In this document: one piece after another, positions 43,680 through 52,421 of the stretch
How positions within the stretch are numbered: the first letter of the stretch is position 1
How the letters are laid out: each line of letters opens with the position of its first letter
Assembly: GCF_000067205.1 (NCBI RefSeq)
Contig: NC_010170.1
Coordinates: forward strand, 1,798,001 to 1,862,000
DNA: 64,000 bases
Direction of reading: 5' to 3'
Origin: Bordetella petrii
GTDB lineage: Bacteria > Pseudomonadota > Gammaproteobacteria > Burkholderiales > Burkholderiaceae_B
Notes under the pieces: model-generated
Databases searched by the model: none
Seen by the model: only the letters and a program-made list of their open reading frames with translations
What the model was told of the DNA's origin: nothing
Position numbers and translations under genes: made by a program

Positions 43680-44690
43680 ATGATCGATTTGCGCAGCGAT
43701 ACCGTCACGCGGCCCACCGCCGCCATGTTGCAGGCCATGGCCGCCGCGCCGGTGGGCGATGATGTCATGGGCGACGACCCCACCGTGCAGCGCCTGCAAC
43801 AGACCTTGGCCGAGCGCACCGGCAAAGAGGCGGGCCTGTTCTTTCCGTCGGGCACCCAGAGCAACCTGGCCGCGCTCATGGCGCATTGCGGACGCGGCGA
43901 CGAGTATCTGGTGGGCCAGCACGCCCACACCTACAAGTACGAGGGCGGTGGCGCCGCGGTGCTGGGCAGCATTCAGCCGCAACCCATCGAGCATGCCGCC
44001 GACGGCACGCTGCCGCTGGACAAGCTGGCCGCCGCGGTCAAGCCGCAGGGCGATCCGCACTTCGCCCGCACCCGGTTGCTGGCGCTGGAAAACACCTTCC
44101 AGGGCAAGGTCATCCCGGCCGGCTACATCGACCAGGCGGCGGCGTTCGCGCGCCAGCATGGCCTGGGGCTGCACCTGGACGGCGCGCGGGTGTTCAACGC
44201 GGCGGTCGCGTCGGGGCGGCCCGTGCAGGACGTATGCGCGCCCTTCGATAGCGTGTCGATCTGTTTTTCCAAGGGCCTCGGCGCGCCGGTGGGGTCGGTG
44301 CTGGTCGGCAGCCGCGCGCTGATCGATGCGGCGCGGCGCTGGCGCAAGGTGCTGGGCGGCGGCATGCGGCAGTCCGGCGTGCTGGCGGCCGCCTGCCTGC
44401 ATGCGCTGCGGCACCACGTCGAGCGCCTGGCGCAAGATCACGACAACGCGCGCCTGTTGGGCGAAGGGCTGGCTGGCATCGATGGCGTGCGGGTGCTGGC
44501 GCAGAATACCAACATGGTGTTCGCCGAATTCCCGTCTGACGATTGCGAGCCGCTGTCGCGCGCCCTGCGGGAGCAGGGCATCCTGATGCGCGCCGTCTAT
44601 GGTGGGCCGACCCGGCTGGTTACCCACCTGGACGTGTCGGCCGACGACGTCCGCGCGACTGTGAAAGCGATTCGCGCCTACTTCGCCTGA
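43680..44690 (+). CDS. ltaE: Low-specificity L-threonine aldolase
   Basis: PLP enzyme that cleaves threonine and allo-threonine to glycine and acetaldehyde. The 336-residue protein opens MIDLRSDTVTRPTAAMLQAM and contains GDDVMGDDPTVQRLQ, FFPSGTQSNLAAL, HLDGARVFNAAV, and the PLP lysine in SICFSKGLGAPVGS; GGGMRQSGVLAAA completes the family pattern. ATG 43680 has TTGGAG upstream. It converges with the P450 gene, overlapping it by 13 nt at the 3' ends. Confidence 0.94.
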   Translation: MIDLRSDTVTRPTAAMLQAMAAAPVGDDVMGDDPTVQRLQQTLAERTGKEAGLFFPSGTQSNLAALMAHCGRGDEYLVGQHAHTYKYEGGGAAVLGSIQPQPIEHAADGTLPLDKLAAAVKPQGDPHFARTRLLALENTFQGKVIPAGYIDQAAAFARQHGLGLHLDGARVFNAAVASGRPVQDVCAPFDSVSICFSKGLGAPVGSVLVGSRALIDAARRWRKVLGGGMRQSGVLAAACLHALRHHVERLAQDHDNARLLGEGLAGIDGVRVLAQNTNMVFAEFPSDDCEPLSRALREQGILMRAVYGGPTRLVTHLDVSADDVRATVKAIRAYFA

Positions 44691-45787
44691 ACGCCGTGCC
44701 GCGCAAAGCGCGGCACGCGCGCGTTGGGCAGGGGCCAATAACCCAGCTTCTGCGTCAGCGCGGCCGGCTCCAGGCCGGCATCCAGCAGGAACGCCACGGC
44801 CTGGCCCGCGGCCTGCAGTGCGGGCGTACGGCCCGGGCACGCATGCCGGCCCGCCCCGAACGTCCAGGGCGCATCGCCGGGCGCCGCCGCGCCGGCCGCC
44901 GCCAGCACCAGCAGCACCGTGGCGCCGGCCGGCAGGACCTGGCCGTCCAGCGACATCGAGGCATCCAGGTAGCGCCGGGTGTTGTGCACCGGCGGATCAT
45001 GCCGGGCGGTGTGCGCGGCCGCGTGCAGGCATAGCGCGGCATCGCGGCGGGCCGCCGCGCAAAGCCCTGGGTCGCGGCCCAGCGCCGCCAGCGTATTGCC
45101 GACCAGGCCCGCTCCGGCTTCGCAAGACTGGAACAACAGGCCCGCCAGGTTGGCGGCGACCTCGGCGGGCTCGAATTCCGCCTGCGCCGCGCGGCTGCGC
45201 AGCAGGGCCAGCGGCGCGTCATCAGCCTGCGCGTGCAGGTGCTCCATCATGGCGGTCTGCAGGCGCGCTGCCGCAGCATGGCCCGCTGCGAGTTGATCCG
45301 CGGTGGCTGCCGGCCCCAGCGCGGCGCGGAACAGCCGCACGTCGCGGGCGCAGGCCGCAATGGCCGGCTGCGCCAGCCCCAGGCGGCTCGCCATGGCATA
45401 GACCGGGGCAGCGAACAGAAACTCATCCAGCCCGGGCAGGGTGTGCGGCGCGGCGGGCCAGCAGGGCGCGCCGCCGCAGGGCAAGGCCTGCAGGCAGTCG
45501 ACCAGTAGCGGCTTCAGGCCCGCGTGGGCGGCGTCGTCGCGCATGCGCACGAAACGGCTGAACAGCAGGCCCGCCGCGTCATCGCCCAACGCACGCGGTA
45601 CGGGTTCCGCCGCGGGCCGCACGCGCGCGGCGCGATGCGCCAGCACGGCATGGATCAAAGGCGGCGAGCTGGCCACCCAAAGGCCCAGCGCGGGGTCGTA
45701 GTACAGCGGCCGCTCGCGCGCCAGCGTCCGGTAGTACGGATAGGGGTCGGGGTGGGTGACGGCTTGGATGGGGTCGGCAGGGTGCAT
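44678..45787 (-). CDS. Degenerate cytochrome P450
   Basis: A 369-residue P450-like protein. The haem-binding loop FGAGRHACPG with Cys317 is intact and PPVHNTRR matches the beta-sheet region after helix K. Other landmarks are altered: the helix I segment reads LLFQSCEAGAGLVGN, without the acid-Thr pair for oxygen activation; the ExxR of helix K reads HTAR; and the stretch between helix K' and the haem loop is shortened to about 10 residues. It is shorter than normal P450s (about 400). Possibly a peroxygenase-like or non-catalytic haem protein. The 5' neighbour is 62 bp away. Confidence 0.72.
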   Translation of the reverse strand: MHPADPIQAVTHPDPYPYYRTLARERPLYYDPALGLWVASSPPLIHAVLAHRAARVRPAAEPVPRALGDDAAGLLFSRFVRMRDDAAHAGLKPLLVDCLQALPCGGAPCWPAAPHTLPGLDEFLFAAPVYAMASRLGLAQPAIAACARDVRLFRAALGPAATADQLAAGHAAAARLQTAMMEHLHAQADDAPLALLRSRAAQAEFEPAEVAANLAGLLFQSCEAGAGLVGNTLAALGRDPGLCAAARRDAALCLHAAAHTARHDPPVHNTRRYLDASMSLDGQVLPAGATVLLVLAAAGAAAPGDAPWTFGAGRHACPGRTPALQAAGQAVAFLLDAGLEPAALTQKLGYWPLPNARVPRFARHGVQAK

Positions 45788-45849
45788 GGCGCCAGTATGC
45801 GGCGCCGGCCGGCCGTGACGTTTCGATGCAGGCCGAAAGATAGCGGGTG

Positions 45850-46680
45850 TCAGGCCAGCAGCGCCGCGTAACCGTCGCGCGCGTCGGGCCATTGCAGCAC
45901 CAGGCCGCTGGCACGCAGGCGCGCATTGCTGAGCTTCTTGCTGCCCACCGCAGCGGGCGCAGGCCCGGGCGCGGGCTCGGGCGCGCCGGCCAGGCGAGCC
46001 AGGTGGGCATACAGGTCGTACAGCGGCAGCGGCGTGTCGTCGCAGCCGATGTATACGGTTTCAGGGTGCGGCAGCGCCAGCAGGTGGGCGGCGGCCGCGG
46101 CCGCATCGTCGATGTGGATGCGGTTGGCCCAGTGCGGAGGATGGCGCGGCGCGCGCGCGGCGCCGGCGCGCAGGCGTTCGATCAGTTGCAGGCGGCCCGG
46201 GCCGTACAGCCCCGCCAGGCGCAGGCTGACCGATGGCAGCGCCTGTGCGGCCAGCCAGTTTTCGGTGTCGAGCAGCACGCGGCCATTGAAACCGGCGGGG
46301 GCGGGCGGCGTGGTTTCGTCGACCCAGCCGCCGTCGTGGTTGCCATAGACGGCCGACGACGACACGAACAGCACGCGCTGCAGGGCGCGGGTGTCCAGCG
46401 CCGCCAGCAAGGCGGGCAAGCCTTCGCGGAATACCGCCTGGTAAACGGCCGGGTCGCGCGCGCCGGGCGCGGGCAGGTAGGCTAGCTGGGTAATGCCGGC
46501 GGGCAGGCCGGCCAGGGTGTCGGGCTGGGTGAGATCGGCGCGTAGCCAGTGGATGCCACCGGGTTCATTGGCCGGTGGCTGGCGCCGCAATGCCCAGACC
46601 TCCGCGCCGTCGGCCAGCAGGCGGCGCGCCAGGCGCAGGCCCAGGTCGCCACAGCCCGCCAGCAGAACGCGCCGGGTCAT
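45850..46680 (-). CDS. NAD-dependent epimerase/dehydratase-like SDR protein (YeeZ-like)
   Basis: A 276-residue extended short-chain dehydrogenase-like protein. The N-terminal cofactor motif is VLLAGCGDLGLRLARRLL (GxGxxG), followed by LRADLTQPDTLAGLP and the strand FVSSSAVYGNHDGGWVDE; the usual catalytic YxxxK is not obvious, the equivalent region reading LDTENWLAAQ. It resembles YeeZ, whose substrate is unknown. It follows the ETF oxidoreductase by 6 nt on the same strand. Confidence 0.8.
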   Translation of the reverse strand: MTRRVLLAGCGDLGLRLARRLLADGAEVWALRRQPPANEPGGIHWLRADLTQPDTLAGLPAGITQLAYLPAPGARDPAVYQAVFREGLPALLAALDTRALQRVLFVSSSAVYGNHDGGWVDETTPPAPAGFNGRVLLDTENWLAAQALPSVSLRLAGLYGPGRLQLIERLRAGAARAPRHPPHWANRIHIDDAAAAAAHLLALPHPETVYIGCDDTPLPLYDLYAHLARLAGAPEPAPGPAPAAVGSKKLSNARLRASGLVLQWPDARDGYAALLA

Positions 46681-46686
46681 GCCGGT

Positions 46687-48333
46687 TTACATGCCGCTGT
46701 AGACCGGGCCTTCGCCGCCCTGCGGGGCCACCCACACGATGTTCTGCGTGGGGTCTTTGATGTCGCAGGTCTTGCAGTGCACGCAGTTCTGCGCATTGAT
46801 CTGCAAGCGGTCGTCGCCGTGGTCATCCTTGACGAACTCGTACACGCCGGCCGGACAGTAGCGCGCTTCGGGGCCGCCGTACTTGGCCAGGTTCACCGCC
46901 ACCGGCACGGTGGGATCTTTCAGGGTGAGGTGGACGGGCTCGTTTTCGTCGTGGTTGGTATTCGAGATGAACACCGAGCTGAGCCGGTCGAAGGTCAGCT
47001 TGCCATCAGGCTTGGGGTAGTCGATGCGCGCGCATTCCGAGGCCGGCTGCAGGCAGGCATGGTCGGGCTTGGTGCGATGCAGGGTCCAGGGGATGTTGCC
47101 CTTGAGCACCAGTTGCTCGATGCCGGTCATCAGGGTGGCGATGGTCTGGCCTTTCTTGAACCACTGCTTGAAATTGCGCGCCTTGTTGAGTTCGGTGCGC
47201 AGCCACGACGCCTCGAACGCAGCCGGATAGGCCGACAGCTCGTCTTGCCGGCGGTCGGCCGCCACGGCGTCGAAGGCGGCGTCGGCCGCCAGCATGCCGG
47301 TCTTGATGGCGGCATGGCTGCCCTTGATGCGCGATGCATTCAGGAAGCCGGCTTCACAGCCGACCAGCACGCCGCCGGGGAACGTGAGCTTGGGCAGCGA
47401 CAGCAGTCCGCCGGCCGTGATGGCGCGCGCGCCGTAGGCAATGCGCTTGCCGCCTTCGAATACGCCGCGGATGGCCGGGTGGGTTTTGTAGCGCTGGAAT
47501 TCTTCGAACGGCGACAGCCAGGGGTTGGCGTAGTCCAGGCCCACCACCATGCCGACCGCCACCAGGTTGTTGTCCAGGTGGTACAGGAACGAGCCGCCGT
47601 AGGTGTCGGCGTCGAGCGGCCAGCCGGCGGTGTGCATGACCAGGCCGGGCCGCGCCTGGGCCGGGTCGACTTCCCACATTTCTTTCAGGCCGATGCCGTA
47701 GGCCTGGGGGTCGCGGCCTTCGTCGAGCTTGTAGCGCTCGATGAGCTGGCGGCCCAGTTGTCCGCGCGAACCCTCGGCGAAGATGGTATAGCGCGCCAGC
47801 AGTTCCATGCCGGGCTGGTAGTGGTCGGTGTGCGAGCCGTCGCGCGCCACGCCCATGTCGCCAGTGGCCACGCCGCGCACGGCGCCGTTGTCGTCGTACA
47901 GCACTTCGGCCGCGGCAAAGCCGGGGAAGATCTCGACGCCGGCCGCCTCGGCCTGCTCGCCCAGCCACTTCACCACGTCGCCCAGCCGCACGATGTAGTT
48001 GCCGTGGTTCTGGAAACAGGCCGGCAGCATCCAGTTGGGCGTCTTGCGCGCGCCCGTGCGGGTCAGGAACAGGAACTTGTCCTGGGTGACCGGCACGTTC
48101 AGGGGGGCGCCCTTGTCTTTCCAGTCGGGGATGAGTTCGGTCAGGGCCAGCGGGTCCATGACGGCGCCCGACAGGATGTGGGCGCCGAGCTCTGCGCCTT
48201 TTTCAAGTACGCAGACGCTCAGTTCGCGGTTCTGCTCGGTGGCCAGCTGCTTCAGGCGCAGCGCGGCGGCCAGGCCCGCCGGCCCGCCGCCGACAACCAC
48301 CACGTCATATTCCATGGACTCGCGTTCGGACAT
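46687..48333 (-). CDS. Electron transfer flavoprotein-ubiquinone oxidoreductase
   Basis: Membrane-bound iron-sulfur flavoprotein that feeds electrons from acyl-CoA dehydrogenases, via ETF, to ubiquinone. The 548-residue protein has the FAD motif VVVVGGGPAGLAAALRLKQL near its start, YGGSFLYHLDNNLVAVGMVV in the quinone-binding region, and C-terminal 4Fe-4S cysteines in ARYCPAGVYEF and NCVHCKTCDIKDP. An acyl-CoA thioesterase gene is divergent to it. Together with prpE, acs and scoAB it fits fatty and branched-chain acid oxidation. Confidence 0.95.
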   Translation of the reverse strand: MSERESMEYDVVVVGGGPAGLAAALRLKQLATEQNRELSVCVLEKGAELGAHILSGAVMDPLALTELIPDWKDKGAPLNVPVTQDKFLFLTRTGARKTPNWMLPACFQNHGNYIVRLGDVVKWLGEQAEAAGVEIFPGFAAAEVLYDDNGAVRGVATGDMGVARDGSHTDHYQPGMELLARYTIFAEGSRGQLGRQLIERYKLDEGRDPQAYGIGLKEMWEVDPAQARPGLVMHTAGWPLDADTYGGSFLYHLDNNLVAVGMVVGLDYANPWLSPFEEFQRYKTHPAIRGVFEGGKRIAYGARAITAGGLLSLPKLTFPGGVLVGCEAGFLNASRIKGSHAAIKTGMLAADAAFDAVAADRRQDELSAYPAAFEASWLRTELNKARNFKQWFKKGQTIATLMTGIEQLVLKGNIPWTLHRTKPDHACLQPASECARIDYPKPDGKLTFDRLSSVFISNTNHDENEPVHLTLKDPTVPVAVNLAKYGGPEARYCPAGVYEFVKDDHGDDRLQINAQNCVHCKTCDIKDPTQNIVWVAPQGGEGPVYSGM

Positions 48334-48445
48334 TACACCTATCCCCTCTGTGTGCCTTCTGGTGATGCAAGGAAGTATTATCGGCGATTGTATTGCAGCC
48401 GGCCGGCTTCTGCCCCGGCGCGTCCTTCACTATCAGGAGCTCCCA

Positions 48446-48919
48446 TTGGCCCGGGATCAGAAACCCGCTCGTATTCTGGAAGTCGGCGATTGGCACCAGG
48501 CCGGCGTGCCCATGCGCTGGGGCGATGCCGACGCCTTCAACCACATGAACAACACGGTGTATTTCCGCATGATGGAAGAAGCTCGCATACAGATGCTGCG
48601 CAGCCCCGACTGGTCGCCGCCGCCGGGGCAGGGGTTCATCCTGGCGCATGCCTCGTGCGATTTCCTGCGGTCGTTCACGTATCCGGCCGACGTGCTGGTC
48701 ACGCACCGGGTCACCCGCATCGGCCGTTCCAGCCTCGAAACCGAAGTGCTGCTCGACAAGTCGGGCGACGATTCCGGCCCGTATGCGCGCGGACGCACCG
48801 TGCTGGTATGGATGGATTACGCGGCCGGCAGCTCGCGGCCCTGGCCGCCCGGCGTGCTGGAACAATTGGGCCGGCAATGCATGCCTGCCGCGCAAGCCGC
48901 TAAAATCGGCCCAAACTAA
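48446..48919 (+). CDS. Hotdog-fold acyl-CoA thioesterase
   Basis: A 157-residue 4HBT-family thioesterase, recognised from MRWGDADAFNHMNNTVYFRM with the acidic and His catalytic positions, and VTRIGRSSLETEVLL. Start TTG 48446 is chosen because AGGAG lies 6 nt upstream; an ATG at 48365 in the same frame would add 27 residues without family match. Divergent from the ETF oxidoreductase gene and 71 nt before scoA. Confidence 0.85.
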   Translation: MARDQKPARILEVGDWHQAGVPMRWGDADAFNHMNNTVYFRMMEEARIQMLRSPDWSPPPGQGFILAHASCDFLRSFTYPADVLVTHRVTRIGRSSLETEVLLDKSGDDSGPYARGRTVLVWMDYAAGSSRPWPPGVLEQLGRQCMPAAQAAKIGPN

Positions 48920-48990
48920 ATAAAAACGAACGGGCGCGCCACCCGCATGCAGCCGCGCCTATCTAAATTCGAATCTTAGGAGCTGGACAG

Positions 48991-49689
48991 ATGGACAAAG
49001 TTTATGCAAGCGCCGCCGAGGCGCTGGCAGGCATCGTCGAAGACGGCCAGATGATCGCCGTGGGCGGTTTCGGCCTTTGCGGCATCCCCGAGGCGCTGAT
49101 CGCGGCCCTGCGCGATTCCGGCGTCAAGAACCTGACCTGCATCAGCAACAACGCCGGGGTTGACGGCTTCGGATTGGGCCAACTGCTCAATACCCGTCAA
49201 ATCCGCAAGATGATCGCCTCGTACGTGGGCGAAAACAAAGAATTCGAACGCCAGTACCTGGCCGGCGAACTCGAGCTCGAATTCACGCCCCAGGGCACGC
49301 TGGCCGAAAAGCTGCGCGCCGGCGGCGCAGGCATTCCGGCGTTCTTCACGCGCACCGGCGTGGGCACCATCGTGGCCGACGGTAAAGAGCTGCGCGAATT
49401 CGACGGCCAGCAGTACGTCATGGAACGTTCGCTGGTGCCCGATGTGTCGCTGGTCAAGGCGCATATTGCCGATCGCAGCGGCAACCTGGTGTTCCGCAAG
49501 ACCGCGCGCAACTTCAATCCCAACGTGGCCATGGCCGGCAAGATCACCGTGGTGGAAGTCGAGGAAATCGTCGACACGGGGGCGCTCGACCCCGACCAGA
49601 TCCACCTGCCCGGTATCTACGTGCACCGCATCGTGCTGAATGCACAGCCGGAAAAGCGCATCGAACAACGCACCACCCGCCCGGCCTGA
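48991..49689 (+). CDS. scoA: 3-oxoacid CoA-transferase, subunit A
   Basis: Alpha subunit of succinyl-CoA:3-ketoacid CoA transferase, which activates acetoacetate. The 232-residue protein has DGQMIAVGGFGLCGIPEALI, ISNNAGVDGFGLGQLL and YVGENKEFERQYLAGELELE, matching the family over its length. TTAGGAG precedes the ATG. scoB starts 12 nt later. Confidence 0.94.
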   Translation: MDKVYASAAEALAGIVEDGQMIAVGGFGLCGIPEALIAALRDSGVKNLTCISNNAGVDGFGLGQLLNTRQIRKMIASYVGENKEFERQYLAGELELEFTPQGTLAEKLRAGGAGIPAFFTRTGVGTIVADGKELREFDGQQYVMERSLVPDVSLVKAHIADRSGNLVFRKTARNFNPNVAMAGKITVVEVEEIVDTGALDPDQIHLPGIYVHRIVLNAQPEKRIEQRTTRPA

Positions 49690-49701
49690 GGAGAACACGA
49701 C

Positions 49702-50352
49702 ATGGCATGGACCCGCGATGAAATGGCCGCGCGCGCCGCGCGCGAACTGCAAGACGGCTTCTACGTGAACCTGGGCATAGGCCTGCCCACCCTGGTGGCC
49801 AACCACGTGCCCGAGGGCGTCGAGGTATGGCTGCAATCTGAAAACGGCCTGCTGGGCATCGGCCCGTTCCCCACCGAAGACCAGGTCGACGCCGACCTGA
49901 TCAATGCCGGCAAGCAGACCGTGACCACGCTGCCCGGCTCGTCCATCTTTTCCTCGGCCGACTCGTTCGCCATGATCCGCGGCGGCAAGATCAACCTGGC
50001 CATCCTGGGCGCCATGCAGGTGTCCGAAACCGGCGACCTGGCCAACTGGATGATCCCCGGCAAGATGATCAAAGGCATGGGCGGCGCCATGGACCTCGTG
50101 GCCGGCGTGGGCAAGGTGGTGGTGCTGATGGAGCACGTGGCCAAGAAAAAAGACGGCACCGAAGACATCAAGCTGCTGCCCGAGTGCACGCTGCCCCTGA
50201 CGGGCGTGGGCGTGGTCGATCTGATCATCACCGACCTCGGCGTGTTCGAAGTCGCCGAAGGCGGCCTGAAGCTGCGCGAACTGGCGCCCGGCGTCACGGT
50301 TGACGAAGTCAAGGCCAAGACCCGCGCCAAGCTGGACGTCTCCGGCGTCTGA
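49702..50352 (+). CDS. scoB: 3-oxoacid CoA-transferase, subunit B
   Basis: Beta subunit of the same transferase, holding the catalytic glutamate in LQSENGLLGIGPFP. The 216-residue protein also has YVNLGIGLPTLVANHVP and LAILGAMQVSETGDLANWMI. TGAGGAG precedes the ATG. A terminator follows, so scoAB forms a two-gene unit (possibly with the thioesterase). Confidence 0.95.
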   Translation: MAWTRDEMAARAARELQDGFYVNLGIGLPTLVANHVPEGVEVWLQSENGLLGIGPFPTEDQVDADLINAGKQTVTTLPGSSIFSSADSFAMIRGGKINLAILGAMQVSETGDLANWMIPGKMIKGMGGAMDLVAGVGKVVVLMEHVAKKKDGTEDIKLLPECTLPLTGVGVVDLIITDLGVFEVAEGGLKLRELAPGVTVDEVKAKTRAKLDVSGV

Positions 50353-50374
50353 GCGCGCACTGCACGATCCCTTG

Positions 50375-50398
50375 AAACCCTGCTTCGGCAGGGTTTTT
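50375..50398 (+). terminator. Intrinsic terminator of scoAB
   Basis: AAACCCTGC (50375-50383), TTCG loop, GCAGGGTTT (50388-50396), ending in a run of five T. The stable TTCG tetraloop supports it. Confidence 0.9.
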
Positions 50399-50433
50399 CA
50401 TGGGCGGTCGGCGCAAGGGTAATCCCGAAGTAT

Positions 50434-50479
50434 GAAAATATATTTTCTTATCTAAAATTGTTGTGTAAACATAATTACA
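50434..50479. promoter_or_regulatory. Candidate operators of the RpiR-controlled peptide operon
   Basis: A perfect 14-bp palindrome GAAAATATATTTTC at 50434-50447 and a second dyad TGTAA-N6-TTACA at 50464-50479, in an AT-rich gap just before the regulator gene. The second dyad encloses a possible -10 box CATAAT (50470-50475). They are good candidates for binding by the RpiR protein encoded next. Confidence 0.55.
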
Positions 50480-50518
50480 TTCGTGCCGGACCCACCGTTT
50501 GCAGCCCACGACCCACTC

Positions 50519-51394
50519 ATGACTCAGGCCAGTCCGTCCGTCGCCGCCCGGATTGCGCGCGCGCAGCCCAATCTCAGCCGGGCCCAGCACCGCATGGCCG
50601 AATATGTGCTGGCCCACCAGTTCCGCGTGGCCACCATGACCATCGACGAGTTTGCGGCCGCCGTGGGCGTGTCGGTGGCCTCGGCCAACCGTTTCGCCCG
50701 CGCGCTCGACCTGCCGGGTTACCCGCAGTTCCGCGCCGAACTGGCGCGCGGTTTCGAGTCGGCGCTCGAACCGGTGGAAAAACTGCGCGTCGAACTGGCG
50801 CATTCGGCCACGGCCGTGCAGGTCATGGCCGCCACGCTCGAAGAAGACATCCGCAATGCCCAGCGCACGCTGCAGGCCCTGGACGCCGATGCCTGCGAGC
50901 GGGCCGTCGACATCGTGCTGGGCGCCGAGCGCGTGTTCATCATCGGATTCGGCGCCAGCGGCTTCCTGGCGGGCCTGCTGCAGCGCAGCCTGTGCATGCA
51001 CCTGCATGCCTGCGATTCGCTGGCCGGCCCGGGCGGGGTTTCGCATGCGGCTCGCCAGCTGGCCCGCATGACCGGGCGCGACCTGGTCATTGCCATTGGC
51101 TTTCCGCGCTACCTGGCCGACACGATCACCCTGGGCAAGGCGGCGCAGCAGGCCGGCGTGCCCGTGCTGGTGCTGACCGACAAACCCACTTCGCCGCTGG
51201 CGCCGCTGGCTACGGTGGCGCTGTACGCCCACACGTCGCGCCAGCTGTCGTCCAATTCCGAGACCGCCGCGCTGGGGCTGGTGGAAGGGCTGGCGGCGGC
51301 AGTGGCCCATCGGGCCAAGAATTCGATCCAGGCCGCGGCCGGCGTGACCCAGTCCGTCATGCCGTGGCTTTTCCATGGAGCAGGAAAAAGATGA
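50519..51394 (+). CDS. RpiR/MurR-family transcriptional regulator
   Basis: A 291-residue regulator with an N-terminal helix-turn-helix (LSRAQHRMAEYVLAHQFRVA; TIDEFAAAVGVSVASANRFA) and a C-terminal SIS domain (about residues 120-265: VFIIGFGASGFLAGLLQRSL; DLVIAIGFPRYLADTITLG). SIS domains of this family bind phosphosugars, as in MurR of E. coli. Start ATG 50519 is preferred; GTG 50483 would put the start on the predicted transcription start. Its stop overlaps iaaA by 4 nt, tying the regulator to the peptidase genes. Confidence 0.88.
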   Translation: MTQASPSVAARIARAQPNLSRAQHRMAEYVLAHQFRVATMTIDEFAAAVGVSVASANRFARALDLPGYPQFRAELARGFESALEPVEKLRVELAHSATAVQVMAATLEEDIRNAQRTLQALDADACERAVDIVLGAERVFIIGFGASGFLAGLLQRSLCMHLHACDSLAGPGGVSHAARQLARMTGRDLVIAIGFPRYLADTITLGKAAQQAGVPVLVLTDKPTSPLAPLATVALYAHTSRQLSSNSETAALGLVEGLAAAVAHRAKNSIQAAAGVTQSVMPWLFHGAGKR

Positions 51395-52371
51395 TTCAGC
51401 CGGTTATTGCCATCCACGGCGGCGCGGGCGCGATGTCGCGCGCCGCCATGTCGCCCGAGAAAGAGCAGGAGTACTTGGCGGCGCTGAACGGCATCCTGTC
51501 GGCCGGCCAGGCGGTGCTCGCCGCCGGCGGCAGCGCGCTGGACGCGGTGACCGAGGCGGTGCGCCGCCTGGAAGACTGCCCGCTGTTCAATGCCGGCCAT
51601 GGCGCGGTGTTCACCAGCGCCGGCACGCACGAACTCGACGCGTCCATCATGGATGGCGCCACGCTGCGCTGCGGCGCCATCGCCAATGTGACGTGCGTGC
51701 GCAACCCGGTGCTGGCCGCGCGCGCCGTCATGGAACACAGCAAGCATGTGTTCTTCGTGGGGCCGGGCGCGGAAGATTTTGCCCGCGCGCAGGGCCTGGA
51801 ACTGGTCGATCCGTCGTATTTTTCGACCGATGCGCGACGCGAGCAACTGCTGCGCGTGCAGCGCGAGAACCCCGATGCCGCCGTGCTCGACCACGACGGC
51901 CAGGCGCTGGTGGCGCGCGGCCAGCCCGCGCCGGCCGACCCGCTCGATGCCGACAAGAAGTTCGGCACCGTGGGGGCGGTTGCGGTCGATGCGCAGGGCA
52001 ACGTGGCGGCCGCCACTTCCACGGGCGGCATCACCAACAAGCAGGTCGGCCGCGTGGGCGATGCGCCGCTCATCGGCGCGGGCTGCTATGCCAGCAATCG
52101 CAGCTGCGCCGTGTCCACTACCGGCACCGGCGAAATGTTCATCCGCACGGTGGCGGCCTATGACCTGGCCGCGCAAATGGAGTATGGCGGCGCCTCGCTG
52201 CAGGCGGCCGCCGATCGCGTGGTGTTCGAGACCTTGCCCGCCATCCAGGGCAAGGGCGGCCTGATCGCCGTCGACTCCCGCGGCAATGTGGTCCTGCCGT
52301 TCAACACGGAAGGCATGTACCGAGGCTATGCCCGCGTGGGCGAGCCTCCCGTGGCGGCCATCTACCAATGA
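51391..52371 (+). CDS. iaaA: Isoaspartyl peptidase / L-asparaginase (plant type)
   Basis: N-terminal nucleophile hydrolase that cleaves isoaspartyl dipeptides. The 326-residue precursor has IAIHGGAGAM at its start and the self-cleavage site KKFGTVGAVAVD, predicted between Gly192 and Thr193 so that Thr193 becomes the nucleophile; GGITNKQVGRVGDAPLIGAG and STTGTGEMFIR form the substrate pocket. In E. coli iaaA also precedes gsiABCD. Overlaps the regulator gene and leads the importer genes by 50 nt. Confidence 0.94.
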   Translation: MIQPVIAIHGGAGAMSRAAMSPEKEQEYLAALNGILSAGQAVLAAGGSALDAVTEAVRRLEDCPLFNAGHGAVFTSAGTHELDASIMDGATLRCGAIANVTCVRNPVLAARAVMEHSKHVFFVGPGAEDFARAQGLELVDPSYFSTDARREQLLRVQRENPDAAVLDHDGQALVARGQPAPADPLDADKKFGTVGAVAVDAQGNVAAATSTGGITNKQVGRVGDAPLIGAGCYASNRSCAVSTTGTGEMFIRTVAAYDLAAQMEYGGASLQAAADRVVFETLPAIQGKGGLIAVDSRGNVVLPFNTEGMYRGYARVGEPPVAAIYQ

Positions 52372-52421
52372 GCGCCACGCCAATCGCTGCCCACGCGGCA
52401 GCCTGCAAGGAATGAAGCAAT

